Shown piece after piece: positions 1-8,007 of a stretch of DNA of 64,000 nt; positions within the stretch are counted from its first letter, which is position 1, and every line of letters starts with the position of its first letter. A program made the translations under genes and the position numbers. The stretch spans positions 1 through 64,000 of the forward strand of contig CAIMUX010000111.1 of NCBI GenBank assembly GCA_903844735.1. Reading direction: 5' to 3'. Source of the DNA: Candidatus Eiseniibacteriota bacterium (GTDB taxonomy: Bacteria > Eisenbacteria > RBG-16-71-46 > CAIMUX01). A model generated the notes under the pieces. That model worked only from the letters and a program-made list of their open reading frames with translations, made no database searches and had not been told where the DNA came from.

Positions 1-1725
1 GCGGCAGATCGCCTGGAACAGGCCGTGGTCCTGCATCGACTTGTCGATGTAGAGGTAGGTGCAGGGGGGAGCGTCGAAGCCGGTGAGGAGCTTGTCCACC
101 ACGACGAGCAGCTTCATGTTCACCGGCTCCTTGGTGAACAGCGCCTTGGCCCAATCCTCGTAGGTCTCGGTCTTGGTCAGGCCCGGCTTGGCGTCGACTT
201 TTCTGAGCAGCTCGGTGTAGGTATTGTAGATGAACTGGCTGAGCACGACCTGCATCGTGCCCCATTGCTTCTTCAGCTCGTCCCTCTGCCAGTCGTTGAG
301 GCCCCTGGTCTTGGCCTCGAACCATGCGTCGATCCTGTCCTCGGAGCCGAGCGTCTGGTCGATGTCCCGCGCTTCGTAGACGAGGTCGAGGATGACCCCG
401 TCCTCAACCCCCTCGCTGAACTTGTAGGTGTGGATGTAGCCGCCGAACACTTCCAGGCTGGTCTGCGCGTCTCTCTTGAGCAGCGGCGTGCCGGTGAACC
501 CGATGAAGACGGCGTTGGGCATCATCGCCTTCATGACCCGGTGCAGCTTGCCACTCTGCGTGCGGTGGCACTCGTCGACGAAGACGAACACCTCGCCGAC
601 CGTCGGGCTGGGCTGGGCCTCCAGCTCCCGGATGAAGGCATCGAAGTCGTCCACGTCTTGGCGGCCGAACTTGTGCACGAGTGAGCAGAGCAGGCGAGGC
701 TTGGCCTGACCGAGCTGGCTCATCAGGTCGCGGCCGCTGCTGGTTCGCCGGATTGCCTCGCCCGCGTCAGAGAAGACGCGCTCGATCTGCTTGTCCAGCT
801 CGTCACGGTCGGTGATGACGACGACGCGGGCGTTGGGGTTGTCCTCCAGGATCCACCTGGCCAGCAGCACCATGACGATGCTCTTGCCGCTCCCCTGGGT
901 GTGCCAGATGATGCCGCCCTTCTTCCGGCGCACTTTCGCCTGGGCGGCCTTGACGCCGAAGTACTGGTGGGCACGCGGCAGCTTCTTGATGCCGCTGTCG
1001 AAGAGCACGAAGTCGTGCATCAACTCGAGCAGGCGGTCCTTGCGGCAAAGCTTGAGCAGGTACTTGTCCAGCTTGAAGCGGCTGTCGTCGGCTTCGTCTT
1101 CCTTCCATTTCAGGAAGTACTTCTCCGGCGTGCCGATGGCGCCGTACTGCAGCCCCTCGGAATCGTTGCCGGCGAGGACGAGCTGCACCGTGCTGAAAAA
1201 CCAGGCGTTGAACTCCGGCCGCTGGTTGGAGAGGTTCTGGCGGATGCCGTCGCCGATGCTGATACGGCTGTTCTTGAGCTCGAGCACGCCGACGGCGATG
1301 CCATTGACGTAGAGCACGAGGTCGGGCCGCCGCTCGTGGTTGCCTTTGAGCGTCACCTCTTCGGCGATGGCGAAGTCGTTTTCCCCGGGCTTGTCCCAGT
1401 CGATCAGGCGGACGGTCTCGGTGACCTGGCCGGCCTCGGTCTTGACCGGCACGCCGTAGCGCAGGAGGTTGTAGACCGCCTGATTGTTGTCGCAAAGGGT
1501 GCGGCTGTGGTTGTCCGCCTCGGTGCGGAGCTTGTGGAGAGCGACGGCGATCTGGGCGGGCGTGTGGCGGCGGCGGGTCAGCCAGGTGGTGAGGAGGGCT
1601 TCCTCGACATTGGTGTTGTTGTCCCGGTCGGTCCAGTCGCCTAGGTAGCGGTACCCGAGGTCGTCGCGGAAGAGGGCGAGGACGCGGGCTTGGGTGGCGC
1701 GTTCGGGGTTGCCGACGGGGGTCAC
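1..1725 (-). CDS. hsdR: Type I restriction enzyme R subunit (HsdR), 3' end cut by window edge
   Basis: This is the ATP-dependent translocase and nuclease subunit of a type I restriction system. About 575 residues are visible. An N-terminal nuclease core shows RPDLVLYV near residue 133 and LELK near 148. The SF2 motor follows: Walker A HTQGSGKS near 275, DEAD-like VDECH near 383 and GFTGTPL near 409. Near the cut end, LTGFDAPP is typical of the second RecA lobe. The start is a GTG preceded by a GGGGAGAGG-type ribosome-binding site. It overlaps the stop of the upstream fragment (GTGA), so the two were once translationally coupled. HsdM and HsdS are not in the window. The visible part is intact. 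Confidence 0.9.
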   Translation of the reverse strand, partial: MTPVGNPERATQARVLALFRDDLGYRYLGDWTDRDNNTNVEEALLTTWLTRRRHTPAQIAVALHKLRTEADNHSRTLCDNNQAVYNLLRYGVPVKTEAGQVTETVRLIDWDKPGENDFAIAEEVTLKGNHERRPDLVLYVNGIAVGVLELKNSRISIGDGIRQNLSNQRPEFNAWFFSTVQLVLAGNDSEGLQYGAIGTPEKYFLKWKEDEADDSRFKLDKYLLKLCRKDRLLELMHDFVLFDSGIKKLPRAHQYFGVKAAQAKVRRKKGGIIWHTQGSGKSIVMVLLARWILEDNPNARVVVITDRDELDKQIERVFSDAGEAIRRTSSGRDLMSQLGQAKPRLLCSLVHKFGRQDVDDFDAFIRELEAQPSPTVGEVFVFVDECHRTQSGKLHRVMKAMMPNAVFIGFTGTPLLKRDAQTSLEVFGGYIHTYKFSEGVEDGVILDLVYEARDIDQTLGSEDRIDAWFEAKTRGLNDWQRDELKKQWGTMQVVLSQFIYNTYTELLRKVDAKPGLTKTETYEDWAKALFTKEPVNMKLLVVVDKLLTGFDAPPCTYLYIDKSMQDHGLFQAICR

Positions 1726-1889
1726 TTGTGGACCTCTCCCCGGGCTTCCCCAAGTACGGTCCCCCTGGCGGTGAGGCGGCACACCTGAAGGCGGCGGTCG
1801 GTTTTGTCGGGGACGGTGATGAAGGCGGTGAACTCGGGGTGCTCGTAGATGGCGGACTTGATGGCCGACTTCTCCACGGCGATCTTTGG
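1722..1889 (-). pseudogene. C-terminal fragment of the gene upstream of hsdR
   Basis: An open frame of about 55 codons ends in a TGA that overlaps the hsdR start (GTGA). Its residues (YEHPEFTAFITVPDK is one stretch) look protein-like and the coupling suggests a former restriction-locus member. I do not recognise the family. Going upstream, the frame enters the 46-bp repeat and meets a stop at 1908-1910 with no credible start codon. The 5' part of the gene is therefore probably lost at that junction. Confidence 0.5.
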
Positions 1890-1897
1890 TCCAATCC

Positions 1898-1943
1898 GTG
1901 CGCCGGGTCAATCGGTCGATCTGAACGACTCGGTCGAGATGCC
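1898..1943. repeat. 46-bp dispersed repeat, copy A
   Basis: The stretch beginning GTGCGCCGGGTCAA matches a second copy at 3750-3795 at 42 of 46 positions, in the same orientation. Weaker similarity continues about 9 bases to the left. It lies exactly between two truncated genes, a minus-strand fragment ending at 1889 and a plus-strand fragment opening at 1925. This suggests a recombination or deletion junction. It does not look like an integron attC site or a tRNA end. Confidence 0.7.
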
Positions 1944-2668
1944 TGCGTGGGTCCTCATCCGACCCTCTCCAGAGGATCCTACTCGATACCCGCCGACGCC
2001 CTCGTGACCAACGGAGGGCCGACGCATCGCGCACGATCTCGCCCACAGACCGCTTCGCTTCGAGGGAGCGGGGTTTCGTCTCTGTCTCCGATGCCGTTGC
2101 GCTCGCCTGCCACGAAGGGTACCCGGGGCACCACGTCCAGAACCTCCTCATCGACGCAAACAGCGTGCGTGCCCGCGGCTGGAACGAGTTCAGCGTCTTC
2201 CCGCTCTTCAGTCCTGGCTCGCTGGTCAACGAAGGGGCGGCCGAGTACGGGGTGACCCTGGCTTTCCCCGACAGCAAACGGGTGGCCTTCGAAATGGACG
2301 TGCTCTTTCCCCTCGCCAGGCTTGACCCCTCCCTCGCGGCGGAATACGGCCGCTTCCGCGAGTTGACACGCAGGTTGCGCGGCGCCGGAATCGAGTGCGC
2401 CCGCCGCTACCTCGACGGACGGATGATGCGCGACGAGGCGATCGCCTTCGGCTGTCGCTACGGCCTTGAGTCGCGCTCCGAAGCGGAGCAATCCATCGCC
2501 TTCTACGACCGCTACCGGAGCTATCTGATCAACTACGAGGCGGGAGAGGATCTGGTCCGCGGGTACATCGAGCGGACCGCGGATGGAGCGGGCCGGACCA
2601 CGGACCAACGGTGGGAATCCCTGCGCGGGCTCGCCGTCTTCCCGTTTCTTCCGTCCGACAGCCGGTAG
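1925..2668 (+). pseudogene. 5'-truncated DUF885-family (HExxH) protein
   Basis: The frame carries the DUF885 signature HEGYPGHHVQ (His codon at 2111), then NEGAAEYG, where the Glu is the expected third zinc ligand, and ends normally at a TAG at 2666-2668. DUF885 proteins are metallopeptidase-like and usually about 550-600 residues; only about the last 200 are recognisable here. The frame opens inside repeat copy A after a TGA at 1922-1924. The first usable start (GTG at 2165) lies downstream of the zinc motif. A functional product is therefore unlikely. The N-terminal two thirds were probably lost by recombination at the repeat. Confidence 0.65.
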
Positions 2669-2837
2669 GGGCCCTGCCGGCTCACCTCGCCCACGGCGAC
2701 TATGTTCCCGGCAGTGCCGGGCACGGCGGACGGACCGCCAAACCGAAGACCAGCGGCGCGACTGCCGACAGGAAGCGCCGAACACGCCAGCCCATGGCGC
2801 CGCAGTGGCGCGTACCGCAGGCCGCTGCTTGCCGTGG

Positions 2838-3617
2838 CTAGGCCGTTAACCCGCCGTGGCCACCCTCCGTGACGCGCCGCCGAAACACATACATCGCCCA
2901 ACCCACGGTATCCCTACCCCACCGCAGATACGTCGCCTTGTTCTTAGCCACCCGCTCAACCACCTCCGCCAGATCCGGATCCTCCGGGTGAGCCCGAGCG
3001 TACTCGGCCGTCGCATACCACTGCAGCCCCTCGTAGACATCCCAGTCGTTCTGGTTGCTCACCAACGTGTGCACGAGCTCCAGCCCGCGCCGCTCCGCCG
3101 CCTCGAGATTCGAGAAGTGGGTGCCGAACGCTTCCCTGGTCTCACCGGAGGCCTCCAGGTAGCCCTCGGACGGCTCGTGCAGCCAGAAAGGCTCACCGTC
3201 GATCACCCAGCCGCCCGGCTCGGTCATGCTGATCAGCGCATCCAGAGTGCCCCCCTGTCCACCAAAGATCCAACTGGCCCCGATGCAAGAGGCCAGGCTG
3301 AAGCCGTGCGGTTCGTCGCACTTAAAGTCGGCGCCGTCCATCTGCGCGAAGGTGACTCTCGCGCCGGGAAGCCTCGCCTTGCATCTGGCCTCGGCCTCGC
3401 GGAGAAAGTAGGGGGAGATGTCGACGCCGGTGCACCGCACGCCATAGACTTCGGCCAGGCGGATCAGAAACTCAGCCTTCCCGCAGGCGATGTCGACCAC
3501 GCTGGCGGTGGGTGGGAGGCGCAGGAGACGGACCAGCCGCGCGAGATTGTCCTCACTCGTGGGGTTGCAGACGACGTGCTCGCGATGGGTGATGTCGTAG
3601 AACTTCCAGGTGTCCAT
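2838..3617 (-). CDS. SAM-dependent class I methyltransferase
   Basis: The product is a 259-residue Rossmann-fold methyltransferase. Motif I is VVDIACGKAEF near residue 40, followed by the acidic motif II region TGVDISPYFL and a motif III-like region ending in FAQMDGADF. The substrate is unknown; the sequence resembles small-molecule methyltransferases of the UbiE type. The ATG at 3617 is preceded by AGGAG at good spacing and is preferred over an upstream in-frame ATG at 3716. The gene stands alone between the two copies of the 46-bp repeat, so it may be cargo of, or a survivor from, a rearranged segment. Confidence 0.8.
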   Translation of the reverse strand: MDTWKFYDITHREHVVCNPTSEDNLARLVRLLRLPPTASVVDIACGKAEFLIRLAEVYGVRCTGVDISPYFLREAEARCKARLPGARVTFAQMDGADFKCDEPHGFSLASCIGASWIFGGQGGTLDALISMTEPGGWVIDGEPFWLHEPSEGYLEASGETREAFGTHFSNLEAAERRGLELVHTLVSNQNDWDVYEGLQWYATAEYARAHPEDPDLAEVVERVAKNKATYLRWGRDTVGWAMYVFRRRVTEGGHGGLTA

Positions 3618-3749
3618 CGTCCGGTCTCCTCTTCCTGGCGGCCGGATGGCAACGCCGCTCCACACCGGCGGACGGGTCACCGATTCCTCTCCGGCCTCGT
3701 TATGCTCGCCCAGCATCCGCAGCTTCGCACGCCATCTTCCGTCCGGTCT

Positions 3750-3795
3750 GTGCGCCGGGTCAACCGGTCGATCTGGACGACTCGGTCGCTATGCC
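3750..3795. repeat. 46-bp dispersed repeat, copy B
   Basis: This is a direct copy of 1898-1943 with 4 mismatches. It lies upstream of the methyltransferase and just before the tandem-repeat region. Together the two copies bracket about 1.8 kb. Confidence 0.7.
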
Positions 3796-3957
3796 GCGCC
3801 GTTCACGGGTCCGGCCGCCCGAGAGCCAGCCCATTGCGTGCGCCAACCAGTTCACAAATCCGAAAAGTGAAATGTTTTCGAGCAAACCTCGAGTCACACG
3901 GCCCCACCCCCGACCTGGGCCAGCCGGACGCGTTGCCGAGATCAGAACCGCCGTGCG

Positions 3958-4440
3958 GAAGAGTTCCGACGGGAGTTCGCAAAACGGAACGAGCAGCCTC
4001 CACATAGCGGCCGGCGCTTCAGATTTCCGTACGGCCGAGGGAACATGTGCCACGACCGGTGCAGATTCGTGTACCGGCCTCTGCCCGAAGTCGGATGCGA
4101 GGGCACAAGTCCGTCCGACTCTCCGAACGAAATCGAACGCCGGTACACAGCCTTGCCCGACCTTCCGCTCGAATTCGGACGCCGGTACCGAACGCTGTAC
4201 GACCTTCTGTCTTGGGTCGGCAGCCGGTACAGAGATGCGCCCTAACCTCCGCTCAAAGTCGGACGCCGGTACCGAAAGCTGTACGACCCTCGGTTTTGAG
4301 TCGACCGCCGGTACAGAAATGCGCCATACCCTTCGCTCGAAGTCGGACGCCAGTACACAAAGCGGTCCGACCTTCCGCTCGATCGCATTCGTCAGTGAAC
4401 AACGTCAACCGGCCATCCGCTCGAAGTATTCTCACTTTCT
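3958..4440. repeat. Degenerate 42-bp tandem repeat array with 84-bp higher-order period
   Basis: About eleven consecutive 42-base units run through a 1.3-kb stretch with no convincing gene. The clearest units start at 4126, 4168, 4210, 4252, 4294, 4336 and 4378. The core is GACGCCGGTAC, followed by a GTACGACC-like block. Units 4168 and 4252 resemble each other (core then CGAA), as do 4210 and 4294 (core then AGA), which gives an 84-base super-period. Outer units are strongly diverged. Because 42 is a multiple of 3, several frames stay open, but none has a credible start, domain or codon pattern. It is probably an old minisatellite or a non-coding repeat RNA. Confidence 0.75.
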
Positions 4441-4566
4441 GACTTTTCTCCCGGTCCGGATCGCGGCCAAAGCCCGCTTTCTTCCCGTTCGGTCGCGTCG
4501 CCGCCCGGGGGAGGCCGCCTCTTCGCCACCGAAACACCGAACAACCATGCGGGGTGCGACGATTCG

Positions 4567-4664
4567 TCACGGCTATTGTCGCACCGTGCAGCTCAGTCAC
4601 GGTCCTTGTCCCACCGTGACGCACAGTCACGGTTTTGGGTCCGACCGTGACTGACAGTCACGCC
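4567..4664. repeat. Array of about three 30-bp hairpin-forming repeats
   Basis: Units begin at 4567, 4597 and 4627, with a partial one at 4658, each starting TCACGG. Units two and three each contain a perfect 7-bp inverted repeat, TCACGGT ... ACCGTGA, with a 9-10 base loop; the first is near-perfect. The array lies between the 42-bp repeats and the start of the gene at 4944. It could be a cluster of protein-binding sites or a structured leader. Confidence 0.65.
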
Positions 4665-4943
4665 TCTCCAGCCGCCGATTTCGTGTTCCGCGCCGGCCGG
4701 ACCGCGTGCCGGACGACGCCATCGGATCGCTTGTGCTTGCGGTGCGACGAGTTACCGCCGCTGCCGGGTTTCTTGTCTTTCACAAGCACACGATCTTCAC
4801 GTTTTGGCCTGCCTCTTGCGTTGCACCAACCCGGATGCGCAGCGGCCGCGGCAAGTCCAAGAGGAACCAACAATTCACGTTCGAGTGTCGGCGCCCGCTT
4901 GCCCCATCAGGACAGGGGGCTGGCGCCGACGGAAGGAGACACT

Positions 4944-5678
4944 ATGCACGCCAGGACCATCCGCTCGGCACCCACCGAGCACCTCGAGGACCTCGCCTAC
5001 CTGACCGCGCACCTCAAGGCGGATCCAGCGGCGAAGGAGTTCGCGGCCGATGTGGAGGCCGAATCCGCGACGTTCCAGACGAAGATCGAGGACTGGAACA
5101 GCAAGCGTCACGCGGTCCAGGAGACGCAAACGGGGCTGGGGAACATGCACGAAACCCTGCTCAACGCCGTCCGGCACGCCCATGACGTGATCCTCGACGA
5201 CCTGCGCCGCAACCGGCGGTCGCCCAAGTTCCTGACCTACTTTCCGCGGGGGCTGGTGGCCTTCGCCAGGGCCTCGTACTTGGAGCTGGTGACGGACGTT
5301 CGCTCCCTGATCCAGCGGTGCGCCCAGGACCCCAGCCCGCGGATCCAGGAGCAGGGCACCGTCCTGCAGGCGGCGGCGGATGAGATGGACGCCGCGTTCG
5401 CTCGTCGCGCCGAGGCGCAGGCCAACGAGGGAGCCAGCTACGGCGAGGTCCAGATAGGGAAGCACCAGGCTATCGAGGCCTGCCGCCGGGCGGCCTTCCA
5501 CCTCGCGGTGATCCATCCGAACGAGCAGGCCCGCGTGCGGTCGTACTTCCGCAGGGTCATCCGCCGGCCGCGCGCAACGGCGGAGGGAGAAACGGCCCCG
5601 GTGGCGGAAACGGCGGCGACGGCGACGGCGGCGGCCACAGGGGCCACGGCCGTGGTGCCGGCTCTGATGCGGACCTAG
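4944..5678 (+). CDS. Hypothetical helical protein
   Basis: The product is 244 residues, with ATG at 4944 behind GGAAGGAG. I do not recognise the family. The first 215 residues are rich in charged and alanine residues and look almost wholly alpha-helical. The last 30 are a low-complexity Ala/Thr tail. No signal peptide or membrane segment is visible, so it is probably cytosolic. Codon use matches the neighbouring core genes. It lies alone downstream of two repeat arrays and is followed by a hairpin at 5709-5740. Confidence 0.75.
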   Translation: MHARTIRSAPTEHLEDLAYLTAHLKADPAAKEFAADVEAESATFQTKIEDWNSKRHAVQETQTGLGNMHETLLNAVRHAHDVILDDLRRNRRSPKFLTYFPRGLVAFARASYLELVTDVRSLIQRCAQDPSPRIQEQGTVLQAAADEMDAAFARRAEAQANEGASYGEVQIGKHQAIEACRRAAFHLAVIHPNEQARVRSYFRRVIRRPRATAEGETAPVAETAATATAAATGATAVVPALMRT

Positions 5679-5708
5679 GCCGACGCGGGCAGCCGACCCG
5701 CTTGTCTC

Positions 5709-5740
5709 GTGAGGCCACTCGGGGAGCCGGGTGGCCTCAC
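5709..5740. terminator. Hairpin between convergent genes
   Basis: A perfect 10-bp inverted repeat, GTGAGGCCAC ... GTGGCCTCAC, with a 12-base loop lies between the converging genes ending at 5678 and 5848. It has no T-run, so it may be a bidirectional transcript-end structure rather than a classical terminator. Confidence 0.5.
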
Positions 5741-5847
5741 TGTCGTCCCGAAGGTAGAGCTGAGTCGGCCCCCGCCGCACAAAGCGTCTTGCCCTGCCCC
5801 CACGGGGGCCACGGCAGGCCGTCTTCTTCTCGTCCTTCCGCCTCCCG

Positions 5848-6462
5848 TTACATGGTCGCCGGGCCGGCGGCCGGAACGCCGGAGACGAACTGCGAAATCC
5901 CCGTCATGAGCATCTGGATCGCGATCGCTACCAGCACCATCCCCATGAGTCGCTCGATGGCCGTCAGCACGCGGTCGCCCAGGATCCGCGAGAGAAGACC
6001 CGACGAAAGCAGGATCAGCCCGCAGACAAACCAAGCGCCCACGACCGCGGCGAGCCACTCCGGCCAGCGCGATGGCTCCCGGTTCATGATCAGCAGGACC
6101 GAGGCGAGTGCGGACGGGCCGGCCACGTAGGGGACCGCCAGCGGGACGATGAACGGCTCGCCGGCGGTGAGATCCGCGGTCAGATCGCCCGACTTGGGAA
6201 ACGTCATCTTCACCGCGATCAGGAAGAGCACCGTTCCCCCCGCCACGGTCAGCGCCGGGCCGGAGATGCCGAGAGTCGAAAGGAGGTATTGGCCGCTGAA
6301 GAGGAACGCCAGAAGCACGACCAGTGCGATCAGAAGCTCGCGAATGATCACCTTCTGCCGCCGCCGCTTCTCGACGTTCTTCAGAGCGGTCACGAAGAAG
6401 ATGATGTTGCCGAAAGGGTCCATCACCAGGAAGAGAAGGACCGCCGCCGAGAGGATCGTCAC
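5848..6462 (-). CDS. MarC-family integral membrane protein
   Basis: The product is 204 residues with about six hydrophobic segments and the MarC/SNARE-associated family pattern. MDPFGNI lies near the N terminus, GISGPALTVAGG in the middle and VPLAVPYVAGPS in the second half. It acts in the inner membrane; the molecular function of the family is not established. The GTG at 6462 is chosen because GGGAG lies upstream and related proteins begin at this point. A TTG at 6480 is an alternative. Confidence 0.85.
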   Translation of the reverse strand: MTILSAAVLLFLVMDPFGNIIFFVTALKNVEKRRRQKVIIRELLIALVVLLAFLFSGQYLLSTLGISGPALTVAGGTVLFLIAVKMTFPKSGDLTADLTAGEPFIVPLAVPYVAGPSALASVLLIMNREPSRWPEWLAAVVGAWFVCGLILLSSGLLSRILGDRVLTAIERLMGMVLVAIAIQMLMTGISQFVSGVPAAGPATM

Positions 6463-6626
6463 CTGTGTTCTCCCGCGCAAGCCGCTGGACGCGTGATTCG
6501 GACCCCGGCGCCGCCGCGGCCGCCCCGTCTCGCGCTGTGCCGGGGCGCCGCTGCCGACTGCCGCTGAAAGCGATCAGGAATCCTATATCACGGGACCGGC
6601 GTGGTGTCAGCATGCGAATCGGAGCA

Positions 6627-6760
6627 TCAACGGCGGCGCGGACGAGTCCGGCGACGGCAGGCCAGCATGATCACGCCGAGCCCAAGGCCCACCAGCGCCA
6701 CCGAAGAGGGAACGACGCTGTTCGAGACGCTGCAGGCGGGGCGCTGAGCGGGGGGAATGC
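6627..6760 (-). pseudogene. C-terminal sorting-signal-like remnant
   Basis: A minus-strand frame ends in a Cys-containing stretch, then VPSSVALVGLGLGVIMLA and an arginine-rich tail RRRTRPRRR before the TGA at 6627-6629. The hydrophobic helix plus Arg cluster resembles PEP-CTERM or MYXO-CTERM anchors. There is no start codon or recognisable upstream domain, and the upstream frame runs antisense into the toxin-partner remnant. It is probably the tail end of a lost surface protein. Confidence 0.3.
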
Positions 6761-6801
6761 CGGCGCGAGCGCTGCTGGCAGTGGCGCGCCGGGATGTCAC
6801 G

Positions 6802-6894
6802 CGATTCCCGAGACTGTGGAAGTCGGAGCTGACGAACGATTTCTTCGGAGCGGCACTGCGCCCCGCGCCCCATTGCGGGGAGGCACTCCGCTGA
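6802..6894 (+). pseudogene. Remnant of a second copy of the AbiEii partner gene
   Basis: The frame reads SELTNDFFGAALRPAP and stops at 6892-6894. It matches AELTDDLFQAALRQAP in the intact gene at 6944-7243, and the DNA is also clearly similar. Only about 30 codons remain. It lies immediately upstream of the intact pair, which points to tandem duplication followed by decay. Confidence 0.55.
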
Positions 6895-6943
6895 TCCTCC
6901 CGGGTATTCCTGTCCTCTCCGGACTCCGCTAGGATTCCATGGA

Positions 6944-7243
6944 ATGAGCACCCAACCTCTACAACGAGCGTCGGATCCGTTGCGGGCCATCGCCGGGAAA
7001 CTCCTCTGGTGGAAGACGGAGGAGGAAGCGTTAGCGGACCCGTATCGCCTCGCCTGCCAGATCATGACCCTCGGAACCTGGGATGACGTCCTGCTCGCGC
7101 GGGCGGAGCTGACGGACGATCTTTTCCAGGCGGCGCTGCGCCAGGCGCCCCCGGGGGTGATGGACGCAAGGTCCTGGAATTACTGGCATCTCGTGTTTGA
7201 ATTGGTGCCCGTTCCTCCCCTGCCGGTGAGGCGATTCCCATGA
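6944..7243 (+). CDS. Small partner protein of the AbiEii-type toxin
   Basis: This is a 99-residue soluble protein with no recognised domain. Its TGA overlaps the ATG of the next gene by four bases (ATGA), so the two are translationally coupled. Small genes in this position usually encode the antitoxin or chaperone-like partner of AbiEii-family nucleotidyltransferases, so an antitoxin role is inferred from context only. It contains LARAELTDDLFQAALR, the segment duplicated at 6802-6894. Confidence 0.65.
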   Translation: MSTQPLQRASDPLRAIAGKLLWWKTEEEALADPYRLACQIMTLGTWDDVLLARAELTDDLFQAALRQAPPGVMDARSWNYWHLVFELVPVPPLPVRRFP

Positions 7244-7917
7244 GCACATTCGATCCGAATCTGTCCATTCTTCCGCCGCACCAGCGGGAGCTCTGGCCCG
7301 AGTTGAGCGCGGTGCCGCCTCACTTTGTTCTCTACGGCGATACCGCGATCGCGCTGCGGTTGGGGCACCGTCAGTCGGCGGATTTCGACTTCATGAGCCC
7401 TCGGTCTTTCACGCCCGAGACGATCGTCAAAGAGGTCCCGTTTCTTGGGGCCGCGGACCGCCTGCAGAGCCAGGAGAACACCCTGACCATATCCGTCACG
7501 CGCGGTGCACCGGTCAAGCTCTCGCTCTTCGGAGGGATCTCCTCGGGTCGCGTGGGATCACCGCATCGCGTGCGGGAGAACGGCATTTGGGTTGCGTCGC
7601 TTCTGGACCTGACGGCTCTCAAGCTCGCAGTCGTCCAGCAGAGGGCGGAGGCCAGAGACTATCTCGACCTCCATGCCCTGCTCCGTTGCGGCATATCGCT
7701 GGAAGAGGGACTCGGCGCGGCCCGGGCTCTCTACGGCGCGCAGTTCAACCCGGCCATCACGTTGAAGGCGCTTGCCTATTTCGGGGATGGCGACCTTCCC
7801 ACGCTGGCGCGAGACGCTACGACCCACCTGGCAGGGATCGCCACCAGGGTGGGGGCGATTCCGGATCTTGTCCGGGCATCGCGGTCATTGGCTCCCGAGG
7901 AGTCGGTCAGTTCCTAG
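7240..7917 (+). CDS. AbiEii/AbiGii-type nucleotidyltransferase toxin-like protein
   Basis: The product is 225 residues. The N-terminal motif LYGDTAIALRLGHR followed by SADFDFM is the nucleotidyltransferase signature of the AbiEii/DUF1814 family (Gly-x-Thr-Ala then Asp-x-Asp). LLDLTALKLAVV and ARDYLDLHALL follow, also typical. AbiEii toxins act by adding nucleotides to RNA targets in phage-abortive or plasmid-stabilising systems. Here the partner is the small upstream gene, not the usual AbiEi-type regulator. All key residues appear present, so it is likely functional. Confidence 0.8.
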   Translation: MSTFDPNLSILPPHQRELWPELSAVPPHFVLYGDTAIALRLGHRQSADFDFMSPRSFTPETIVKEVPFLGAADRLQSQENTLTISVTRGAPVKLSLFGGISSGRVGSPHRVRENGIWVASLLDLTALKLAVVQQRAEARDYLDLHALLRCGISLEEGLGAARALYGAQFNPAITLKALAYFGDGDLPTLARDATTHLAGIATRVGAIPDLVRASRSLAPEESVSS

Positions 7918-8007
7918 ACACGGTTGCCCGATCGCCACCGGACGCTGACGGTCACATCCTCCTTCGACCACCGCGTTACGCATCCGAAGATCCGCGCGCT
8001 ACTCACG

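Noticed and set aside
1898-1943. Repeat as an integron attC site
   Set aside because: No RYYYAAC/GTTRRRY core sites or long imperfect palindrome.
3791-4654. 287-codon open frame across the tandem repeats as a repeat protein
   Set aside because: Several frames are equally open, the ATG has no good ribosome-binding site, and there is no recognisable fold or core-gene codon pattern.
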